A stretch of 64,000 nt of DNA from Begonia masoniana (taxonomy: Eukaryota; Streptophyta; Magnoliopsida; Cucurbitales; Begoniaceae). Positions within the stretch are counted from its first letter, which is position 1. Every line of letters starts with the position of its first letter. A program made the translations under genes and the position numbers. The notes beneath the pieces are model-generated. The model had not been told where the DNA came from. It saw nothing but the letters and a program-made list of their open reading frames with translations, and did no database searches. The stretch covers positions 23,396,383 to 23,460,382 of the forward strand of contig CM039502.1 in NCBI GenBank assembly GCA_022432975.1. Direction: 5' to 3'. Shown one piece after another: positions 51,013 through 60,990 of this stretch.

Positions 51013-53599
51013 GAACTGATTTTGATGCATGTCAATTATGATAGGATTGAACAATTATACGAAGATATTCAAGCAAGTATTGTGAAAAGAACTTTCCATT
51101 CTGACTTTCGCATGGATAAGCTTCCTCTTTTGATTTCTAGAGTTACTGCCCTCATGGGTATTTTGGTACGTAAAGATCTATTTTGTGTTGCTTGATGAAA
51201 TGCTTAATCTATCATATGGAACTTATATTTTAATGGTTTTATTGTAATATGGGAAACATTGGGGCGATGGTAAAGTAATTCAATAGGAAAAATCTGTGGG
51301 TAGAACTCAGTTTGAAAATGTACAGAGGATAAGGTAGTTGAGGTTTGAATTTCAACTTCTCATTATAGCTATAATATACTCAATTTTCCTATCTTTTATG
51401 TTTTGAATCTTCAATATAAATATTTTCGTTCTTGTTACTTGCATCTTCCTCTTTGATTTAAAAACAGTTTCTTCTCCGTTATAATAATTTATGCAGTTCC
51501 AGTGAATGATTGGATGACAGTTATTTTATGTTTCCCATTGCTCTTTTGACATGATTATCATAAGAGACCTTTTCATGGTTTGGCTAAATGAAAAAGTTTC
51601 CTTTAAGAAGAACTTTTAGTCAGTCAATCCTTCTTATAATGATTCTGAGAATTAGTATTTCATGCATATCATTTTTTATAAAACTGCTGAATGATCAATT
51701 TGAAGTGTTTATTTATTTTCCTGCAAGGAAATTTTGGCTTTTGTCCAAGTTTTTTTCCTCGAAATATAATTCACATATATATAATTGTGATTTGAACTGA
51801 CTATGTCATGTACCTTGGAACATTATTTTCCTTCTAGAACTTGTTTATCTGATTTAACTTGATTAATTATGCATGTGCCTCTTTATATCATGGGTTCTCT
51901 TTGTATATAACTTTGACGCAAAAAAAGAGACTGAAACTTTGGAGTTGGAGAAGTGAGCTGTCAAGTCTATTCAAGATCTATATGATGTTGAGCGCCATGA
52001 TGTCCTTTCAATTGACTTGAGGTTTGTTTAAGTTTGCTAGTGGAAGTTTTTTTTTAAACAATGTTTTTTACCACATTCTAGCTTCATTTCTGACATATGT
52101 TAGGGAGCACTATGAAACATGGAACTTATTGTCGAAAGCTAGGAGCGAAGGTCGGCTATTTACAAAGTTGAATTGGCCAAAAGGTTCTGGAATGGTAATT
52201 GTTATTCGCATTTTAATTTTTTCTTTCGTCTTTATATGCTATTTACTAATTCTTGAACTCCTAACAAAAATCACAAGTCAAACGATTGTATTCATTGTTG
52301 ACTATCAAAGATTCAGCTTCTAATATTCCAAAGAATCTGGAGACAAGGCGTAGGCTAGAATTTTTCACAAATTCCCTTTTTATGAAAATGCCAACTACAA
52401 AACTTGTGCGCCAGATGCTGTCCTTCAGGCATACCTAAGCTATCTTGTTATCTTTTTAACTTGTGTCATTTTTTTTGCAACCCCTCAGAGGAGTGTTTGA
52501 TGCTTGATTCTTTTTAACAATATTCTTCTATTTGCTTTTGCCGTGTTTTCACTCCTTATTATTCTGAGATTGTGCTTTATAATATGTCTGAACTTCTGAA
52601 AAAAAATGAGGACGAAATATCAACCTAGTTTTACCTACAAAAAATATATAAAGGTACTCTTTCCTATGTTCCACTGTTGACATCCTTATTATGATATTCC
52701 TATACATCCGATTGTGACCTTTTTCATTTAGTGTGAGCTGGCATAAGTTTGTGGTCTTCGGTGTGGGCCGGTTTTGATGGGCAATTCCTCAGCCGAGTAG
52801 TTGTTTTTTGCTACAAAGAAAGGGGTTTGGGGTGTTCAAATAAGAAAAGAGTGATCAAGCTTGTGCCATTGGTTGTTCTGATAAATTTGGAACATTAAGG
52901 AATATGACGACTTGTTTTATAATTTAGAGGCTCTTTTTGCAAATCTAATTTTTTTTTTTTGTGAGGAAATGTTTGGTATTATGCTTTCTTAGCCCATTGA
53001 AGGTATTAAACATTTTTTGACAGCTTTCTTCTCTTTTGATTGTTGTTTTTCAATATATTTTTATTTACCAATGAACAATTTGTATTTAATATTGAGGTGA
53101 CCAACACCTTGATGTTTCTAGATTTGATAGTGTTGGTTTTCTTCTAAGAATTTTAAAAGTTGTGCTTTTGCTTTGGTTCTTTTGAATTAGAAGAAAATTG
53201 TTATTCACTAATTGTAATTTCCTAGCACTTTGTTATTAATGGGTTCTTTCCCTCCTTTTCCCTTGTACATTCTCCCTCTTATTAAATGGAGGGTTGGTTG
53301 AGAGTTAAAAAAGTGTGACATAGATCAATTGTCATAGCTTTTTTTTTATGCTTTATAATGTATAAAAACTACCATTAGTCTTATTTAAGGATTTTTAGTG
53401 CAATTGAAACTTTTTTATATTCAATGATATTTTTCTGAGTAAACACTAACGTTTTCCGCCTCAGATGAGTGGAAGAACTTTCTTGCTCGAATTGGTCGTG
53501 ATGAAAATGAAGTTGACTCGGAACTTTTTGATAACCCCAGAGATATCTTGGAACTTCAATTTTGGGCTTCATATCGTGCACAAACATTGGCAAGAACAG
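51013..53599 (+). pseudogene. GSL10-like: Callose synthase (GSL10/CalS9-like), six exons from the central/catalytic part
   Basis: Exons: about 51013-51165 (VKRTFHSDFRMDKLPLLISR, VTALMGIL), about 51925-52021 (SIQDLYDVERHDVLSIDLR), 52104-52194 (EHYETWNLLSKARSEGRLFT), about 52275-52428 (VKRLYSLLTIKDSASNIPKN, EFFTNSLFMKMP), 52544-52653 (VFTPYYSEIVLYNMSELLKK, NEDEIST) and 53465-53599 (EWKNFLARIGRDENEVDSEL, DILELQFWASYRAQTLART). They follow the callose synthase order and join in phase. Lesions: TGA at 51954-51956, TAG at 52626-52628, acceptor before 52544 reading CCG instead of CAG, GC donor at 52429. Roughly 900 codons between 28657 and 51013, and everything after 53599, are absent. The family makes 1,3-beta-glucan at the plasma membrane and cell plate; this copy cannot. 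Confidence 0.9.
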
Positions 53600-53678
53600 G
53601 TCAAGACCATCCACTTTGTGCACTATGTTTGATTTAATTGCACCTCAAAGTTAAGGAATGAATTTCATTAAATACTTT

Positions 53679-54890
53679 TGAAAGATTACGATTAGTTATG
53701 CGGTGTCACACAGGATGTTACACGTGAAACCGATAATGAATGCAATGACGAACAATATAAATATGCGGAAATAAATGAGACAGGAGGTTGTTAACGCAGT
53801 TCGGCAACCAGCCTACGTCTGCGGGGCCACGCCCAGATATAAAAACATTTCTTTTGAGTTCACAAAGTTACAAGACAATCAGACTTATACAAATAAAGAC
53901 TCTCTCTTATTTTTGTCGCCGCCTCTAGCTAACTTCCCCAAGGAAACTGTTTTTGCGAGATCATCTCGACTTAAGATTGACCTCTCCCGAGATCTAGATA
54001 GCAACAAGATCCCCTTGTCGTTGATTCCTCCCGGAACCCATGTTATGGCAAGATCCCCTCGCCCACGATCAAAGTGACAAGCTCCCCTTGTCTAAAAAAA
54101 GAACTCCTCCCGAGTTCAGATGTTGTCTCCTCCCGAGACTGAGTTTCAATGCAGAACAAGAAAAATTGCCTCCTGAGACACCTCCTGGAACACCAGATCG
54201 AAGTCTTCGGATGCAATACACAACACACTCAGTAGAACGAAGAAATCCACAGATTAGGTCGAGTGTGTAAAACAATCACTAACTCAAATGCAGAAGCGAT
54301 GAGAGTGAAAGAAAATCGACGGTACATCGAACGAATAAACCTTTTCACGCAAGAATCAAAACTCCGTCATCAAGTAACTTTCACAGAGAACGAAAGTTTT
54401 AAATAACATTGGTAATCTCCATACCATCAAATCAGATCAGTTACCAAATTGGATATGGTACCGCAAGAATTAAGGAAAACAAATCTAACCTAATTTGATC
54501 GTGTGACACCACATGTGACACTTTAGGAAAGTAGCTCCAACTCATCAGATATTCGTCCAATAAATTATGAAATCATCCCATTAATCATGGTAACCCGAAG
54601 ACCAGCATATTTGGCTAAATCTCCATCAAATCGCCTTGCCAAATAAAACTTTTCAAAAAAACAAGTGCTTATAACTTTTTCAATATCTTTTCTAATATTC
54701 TTGTTTCCTTAATTTTCTCTTTCACAAAATCTTCTTGATTGTTACTAGGACGCCATCCAATAATCAGAATGCATTATTTCTTGATCACCAAGAAATTATT
54801 TATCAATTTTGTAAATACATATTATCTCCATAAATAAGAATATATTGCCAAAAAATCAAATGCCAACTCATGCAAGTCGTTGCATTTACA
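53679..54890 (-). repeat. 3' LTR of copia I (1212 bp)
   Basis: It is colinear with the F LTRs: minus strand begins TGTAAATGCAACGACTTGCA and ends CGTAATCTTTCA. Box pair at 54502/54514 and an inverted box at 53702. The purine-rich tract CCAAAGGGGGAGAT (minus, 54891-54904) precedes it. The left flank is callose synthase intron-like sequence (53600-53678). Confidence 0.92.
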
Positions 54891-55241
54891 ATCTCCCCCT
54901 TTGGCATTTTTTGGCAAAATCAATATAATCATGGAGTTTCAAAAACTCCCCCGAAATTGTAACTCTCCCAGAATTGTAACATCAGACATCAAAAACTTTC
55001 ACTGATCATATAGTATCAGAGAGCAGAGCATATCACAGCATATGCATCACCAATTACCAAGTCCAATTACTCCCCCTTTTTGCCATAAAAAGACAAATAG
55101 ACAGATAAGAGAATAGCTCTTAACATAATAGCAGCAACATCACCAAATAAAGACCGAAATAGTCAGAATAAAGACCAATAATACCATATGAATATAACCA
55201 AAATCAGAAGTATAATAGCCAATGGAGTAAAAGAAATATCT

Positions 55242-56110
55242 AGGTAGCCAAAAAAGTCATAAAATATCATATCCAGATCCAGATATAGTAGATATACGAA
55301 TACCATAAGAATCAAAGAAAATATTCAGAGAACACACACATCACTGAAATAGTTCAATGCTAAACACTATCTGGCCCTCTTGTTGGAACATCCTCTGGGA
55401 CACGTGATGGGCCAGCCTCATCCATTGTTCTGGTTTTGAGATCTGAATCTGCCAGGTGAGGATTTTTCTTGTAAATGTCATTTAATAACACAACAATCGT
55501 TGATCTTTGTCTTAGGTAGCCAAAAAAGTCATAAAATATCATATCCAGATCCAGATAGAGTAGATATACGAGTACCATAAGAATCAAAGAAAATATTCAG
55601 AGAACACACACATCACTGAAATAGTTCAATGATAAGCACTATCTGGCCCTCCTATTGGAACATCCTCTGGGACACGTGATGGGCCAGCTGCATCCATTGT
55701 TCTGGTTTGGAGATCTGAATCTGCCAGGTGAGGATTTTTCTTGTAAATGTCATTTAATAACACAACAATCGTTGATCTTTGTCTTAGGTAGCCAAAAAGT
55801 CATAAAATATCATATCCAGATCCAGATAGAGTAGATATACGAATACCATAAGAATCAAAGAAAATATTCAGAGAACACACACATCACTGAAATAGTTCAA
55901 TGATAAGCACTATCTGGCCCTCTTGTTGGAACATCCTCTGGGACACGTGATGGCCAGCCTCATCCATTGTTCTGGTTTGGAGATCTGAATCTGCCAGGTG
56001 AGGATTTTTCTTGTAAATGTCATTTAATAACACAACAATCGTTGATCTTTGTCTTAGGTAGCCAAAAAGTCATAAAATATCATATCCAGATCCAGATAGA
56101 GTAGATATAC
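55242..56110. repeat. 272-bp tandem repeat, about 3.2 copies, in copia I
   Basis: Copies start (AGGTAGCCAAAAA) at 55242, 55514, 55786 and 56056, with periods 272, 272 and 270. Each complete unit holds the last part of the extra ORF (NPHLADSDLKTRTMDEAGPS) plus 3' untranslated sequence. The last copy breaks off at about 56110. About 400 bp of the extra ORF present in F (about 41390-41790) are missing at this join. Confidence 0.9.
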
Positions 56111-57309
56111 TGTACCATGGGATGTGGGAAGCCAGTTTTGCAAAGCAATTTTATGGAGAATGCTGTACTTAACTGACAATTGAGCTGCAGGAAAATCTTT
56201 CCCATGGGGCCATATCCGTCTAACACCCCCTGTGACATCGAAGATGATTTTGCTGAAATCGAGTACAAACAGGGGTTAACAGTGGTCTTTAAACCCAGAT
56301 ATTCATTGATGATCATCGGGGCAAAGTTGAAGATATTTTCTCTTACAAAAACTTGGCCAAAATCTGAATGAACAGTTTCTTTCACATGTGAGTCAAGATT
56401 ACAATAAAATTCTTGTACAATCTTTGATACAAAAGGACATAAACTTCGAAAAGTTTTCTCCAATCCCAAGCTAAGTAAATGATACACAACTGCTTCATAT
56501 TGAGAAAAATCTCCTTCATGAATTTTTTTTTCGGGCCAAATATTTCTTTGCGAGAAATTTGGCCATCGGCTAGCATGGAGCCTCGACTTAAAGTCATCAT
56601 TTGACACTTTTAAAGAAGACTTACTTTCTTTGGATTTTGATGCAACTTTCAATGCAGATTTTGAACTTGGAGTGCTTTTAGAAACAGAAACTTCACTTGT
56701 CTTTTGCTTTTTGGATTTTGGGTCAGGGGATGGAGTTTTTCTCGATGTTTTGACAATCGTAGACTTTTGAGACTTCTCCACTGAGGGCTTTGTGGTAGTG
56801 GATTTTGAAGATTTCGAAGGAAGGGTTTTTAAGGCCTTTGGTACAGAAGCTTTGAATTTCTTCGGAGTAGTTAATCTAGAGGATCTTCGGGTTGGTTGTT
56901 CAAGTGATTTTCCCATGAAAATATCTTCATCATCTGTATTTACCTCTAAGATGGCTTCTTGAAGCCATGACCTGTCAAAAGATGATTCTTTTTCGATTCT
57001 AGGCCTTTTCCCTTTTGATTTTATAGAAACCTTTGAATTTCGAGATGCCTTGGGCGGCACAGAGCTGGTCTTGTACTTGTCCGTGCTTGTTTTTTGAAAT
57101 TTCTGTTTAAGACTAGAGGAATCGACCTGTCTTATTTGAACTGCATCGGTAATTTTTGAGCTAACCCCTACAATAACACCGGGTTTTACAGACGGTGAAG
57201 ATGTTGAATAAGCCACGATAGCCGAATTTGAACTCGGCATAACCTCTGGAAAACTCACTGAAATATTGCCTGAAACTTGCTCATCGACGACTTCTTCGAT
57301 TATAACCAT
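56111..57309 (-). pseudogene. Extra ORF downstream of pol in copia I (C-terminus replaced)
   Basis: The minus-strand ATG at 57309 (MVIIEEVVDEQVSGNISVSF) opens about 400 codons homologous to the ORF in copia F, without its TAG (FDRSWLQEAILE here). It has the same Ser/Lys-rich N-terminal region and the NIWPEKKIHEGDFSQYEAVV to APMIINEYLGLKTT domain. A frame change after NEYLGLKTTV alters the sequence (PCLYSISAKSSSM), and the frame runs out in the tandem repeat. Function unknown; the conserved middle suggests selection in the parent element. Confidence 0.8.
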
Positions 57310-57815
57310 TCTGGAAAGAGACAGAGATAGAAAAACCCTTGAAGAAGATTGTTGATCGAGGAGAAGTGAGAGAAAGAGTGCTCTGGAAATTCCTTACGAT
57401 TTGAAATATATCAAACTCCCCTTCCATAAATAGTCATCAAATCACAGAATAAAGAAAGTCCAAAATTTTTGGTAAATTTTTGGAAAATAAATCCAAACAA
57501 AATCCACCAAATTTCTATAAATCTGTATAATGAATCTTTGCGTAATAGTTCAGATCTCCATAGTTTGGGAATGAAACCCAATAGAATAATGTTGCTCCAA
57601 ACTTCATTAAAAATAGACTTTCACATTTTCATGTGAGTAGTTCGAATTGTGCATGTCTCATACGGTGTTGCTCCATAAAATCTCATAATATCACAAAGGA
57701 TCATTTCCAGCAGAGAGTGAGCAAGACACAATAGATTACCAAAATAAAATAAAAACAAACGCATAATGTAAGTGGCGATTTGTTTTTTTTTTTTTAAATA
57801 ATTGCGATAAACGAC

Positions 57816-58560
57816 TTACATAATACAGAGGCCTAGGGCAAACCTCAGCTGTTCAAATCTTTTACCATCTAACGTCTTGGTGAATATATTGGCAATTTGT
57901 TTTTCGGTCCCCATATGCTCTAAATTAATAATTTTGTCCTCCACGAGTGATCGAATAAAATGGTGTCGTATATCAATATGTTTTGTCCGTGAATGCTGAA
58001 CAGGATTTTTAGAAATATTAATTGCGCTCAAATTATCACAATAAAGGGTCATGACACCCTGTGTGACACTATAGTCTTTCATCATTTGTTTCATCCAAAG
58101 AAGCTGCATACAGTTGCTACCTGCTGCAATATATTCTGCCTCAGCAGTAGATAGAGAAATAGAATTCTGCTTCTTGCTGAACCATGACACTAAGTTGTGT
58201 CTCACATAAAAACATCCACCTGAAGTGCTTTTTCGATCATCGGAACTACCTGCCCAGTCAGCATCACAATAACCCACCAGATTTGCATTAGACTCGAAAG
58301 AATACCAGATCTCATAATCAGTTGTTCCACTAACATATTTTAGAATTCGTTTAACCGACACTAAGTGAGACTCCTTCGGATTTGCTTGAAATCGGGCGCA
58401 TACACCTACGCTATAACAAATATCTGGTCGGTTGGCAGTTAGATATAAGAGACTTCCAATCATACTTCTATACAATCGTTGATCAACTGCAATTCCCTTT
58501 TCATCTTTAGAAATTTTCTCATGTGTCCCAAGGGGTGTTCTACTCGGGCGTGCATTCTCA
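57816..58560 (-). pseudogene. Copia I RNase H
   Basis: The minus frame 58475-57816 reads [80 protein letters not shown] and NIFTKTLDGKRFEQLRFALG. It is uninterrupted here, including the Trp that is a stop in F. A frameshift near 58565 separates it from RT. Confidence 0.92.
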
Positions 58561-58564
58561 AGCT

Positions 58565-59371
58565 TTAATTTTTAAATAAATTCTTGGCATATTTGGCTTG
58601 AGAGATAAAAATACCATTCTTCTCTTGTTGTATTTGAAGGCCGAGAAAATAATATAGTTCTCCAACCATACTCATCTCAAATTCACCGGTCATTTGAGAT
58701 ATAAATTCATCCACTATAACCTTTGACACCGAGCCAAATACTATATCATCAACATAAATTTGAGCAAGGAGGAACTGACCTTTGTCGCGGCGAACGAATA
58801 GGGTTTTATCTACTCCCCCTCGCTCATATCCCTTGGTTAATAGATATTGCGTGAGGTGTTCATACCATGGACGAGGGGCTAGTTTGAGCCCATATAACGC
58901 CTTCTTCAACTTATACACGTACTCGGGATGATAAGGGTCTTCAAAACCCTTTGGTTGAGTGACATAAACTTCTTCATTGATAAACCCATTGAGGAAAGCG
59001 CTTTTCGCATCCATTTGATATAGCTTGAACCGCATAACACAAGCTAGAGATAAGAAAAGCCGAATAGATTCAAGGTGGGCAACCGGAGCAAATGTTTCAT
59101 CAAAATCAATACCTTCAATCTGAGAATACCCTTGAGCAACTAGCCGAGTTTTGTTGCGAGTAATGTTACCATGCTCATCGGTCTTGTTCTTGTAAATCCA
59201 CTTAGTACCAATAACGTTCACATCGGGAGGACATGGTACTAAGTCCCCAACTTGATTTCGGGAGAATTGGCTGAGTTCTTCTTGCATCGCTTCTATCAAA
59301 TATTCATCTAGTAATGCTTCTTTCACACTCTTGGGCTCAATTGTTGATGTAAAAGAAGCAATTTGAATCAT
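58565..59371 (-). pseudogene. Copia I reverse transcriptase
   Basis: The minus frame reads [74 protein letters not shown] and the intact [13 protein letters not shown]. The catalytic motif is preserved; the frame breaks after YAKNLFKN. Confidence 0.92.
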
Positions 59372-59734
59372 TTCATGATAATTAACACGTGGCTTATCTC
59401 TGGTTCGTATACTATCATTTTGACCTCCAATAACCTCATCTGCAAGATGATTCTTCTGAACACATATAGATGGAAGCCTGTTGTGTAGGGTAGATACTAC
59501 TAATTCATTAACTGTCTCTGTTTGATCTGTGACACCGCCTGTGACACTGTTTATGACACCGGATGGAACACTAGGTCCTTCATTGTTTGAAATCTGATTT
59601 GCATCGTCTTTCGGATTAAATTATGTGTCCAGAGAGTCGTCTACTTGAACATTTGCAGATTCAATAACAGTTCGAGTTCGTTTGTTGTAAACTCGATAAG
59701 CACGGCTATTTGTAGTATAACCGAGAAAGATAGC

Positions 59735-60643
59735 CTAATCACTTTTAGGATCTAGTTTCCCCCTGTGTTCCCTGTCATTCAACACAAAACAGATGCTACC
59801 AAAGGGGTGAAAATAAGGAAGATTTGAAGTTTTACCTTTCCATATCTCATAGGGTGTCATAGAGGTGTTGCCGCGGAGATACACTCGATTTATGGTATAA
59901 CAAGCAGTGCTCATAGCTTCAGCCCAGAACTTTTGAGGAACATCCCTTTCATGTAGCATTACTCGAGTCATTTCAGCCAATGTACGGTTCTTCCTTTCAA
60001 CAATCTCATTTTGTTGAGGTGTTTTAGGAGCCGAAAACTCATGTGCAATCCCTAGATAGTTACAAAACTATGAGAAATCAGAATTTTCTAACTCTCTTAC
60101 ATGGTCACTGCGGATCCGAATAATCTTCAAGATAACACAATCTTTTTCACGTTGGAGACGAGTACACATTGACTTAAAGGCTCGAAAAGTGTCAGAATTT
60201 TCTCTAAGAAATTCCACCCATGTGTAGCATGAGAAATCATCAACAGTAACGAAGACATACCGTTTTCCTCCAATACTTTCCATCGGCATTGGTCCCATTA
60301 GATCCATGTGAAGTAATTCAAGTACCCGAGTAGTTGAAGATGACTATGACATCGGGTATGAAACCTTGGTTTGCTTTCCGATTTGACTTGGTCCACATAA
60401 TTTCTCTTTATCAAACTTTAATTCAGGTATTCCTCGGACAGCACCTTTCGAAATAAGCTTCTCCATCATTCTGAAATTAACATGCCCTAACTTTCTATGC
60501 CATAGGATAGTGTCTTCCATACTCGACCGAATGCAGTTAGACGAAGAATGAATAAGATAACAATTGTCTGATGATCTGACTCCTTCAATGACACAATTTT
60601 TTTCTTGATCCGACACAACACATTTTTCTCTTGTAAATTTCAC
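59735..60643 (-). pseudogene. Copia I integrase
   Basis: Minus-strand segments: HRKLGHVNFRMMEKLISKG with CGPSQIGKQTK (a zinc ligand Cys reads Ser), VFVTVDDFSCYTWVEFLREN, IRSDHVRELENSDFS (the family's DHGREFEN is altered), then MAEMTRVMLHERDVPQKFWA. Stops at about 60344, 60068 and 59735 divide one frame. The alterations at conserved residues indicate loss of function. Confidence 0.9.
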
Positions 60644-60990
60644 ATTCAGATCTTGATCAAAGAGCTGACTAATACTGATTAAGTCGGACTCAAACCATTT
60701 ACCAATAAAACATTACTCAACTCTGGTAAACCAGGAACATTTAACGTTCCCCTGCCAATAACATCATATGAGACACCGTTGCCGAATGTTACTTTTCCCA
60801 CGGATTCAAGTATAATATCCTTCAAATATCTTTCTTCACCTGTCATATGTCTGGAACATCCGCTATCAAAATACCATGCATTGGTTCCGATCGCTTTTAG
60901 TGAAAGATGAGTAACATTGCACTTTAAATTTGATTTCTTCACCCATTTCTGATAAGGAAATCTATAAGAAGCGACATTTCTAACAATACC
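60644..60990 (-). pseudogene. Copia I protease region
   Basis: The minus strand encodes NAWYFDSGCSRHMTGEERYL with the catalytic DSG intact, then KVTFGNGVSYDVIGRGTLNV and LPELSNVLLVNG; a frameshift near 60690 follows. The upstream end is the insertion point of gypsy J (60990/60991). Confidence 0.9.

Larger units (their letters stand above)
53679..60990 (-). mobile_element. Copia I, Sirevirus-like, same family as F, truncated by J
   Basis: 3' LTR 53679-54890, polypurine tract at 54891, extra ORF 56080-57309, RNase H, RT, integrase and protease up to 60990, where the LTR of gypsy J begins. It is colinear with copia F and similar by eye throughout. Its gag and 5' LTR would lie to the right of J, outside the window. 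It differs from F by an internal tandem amplification (55242-56110) and by different stop codons. Confidence 0.92.

Noticed and set aside
53775..54270. Plus-strand ORFs repeated in four places (37600s, 39700s, 48600s, 53800s)
   Set aside because: They are antisense translations of the copia F/I family LTR; the shared frame only reflects LTR similarity.
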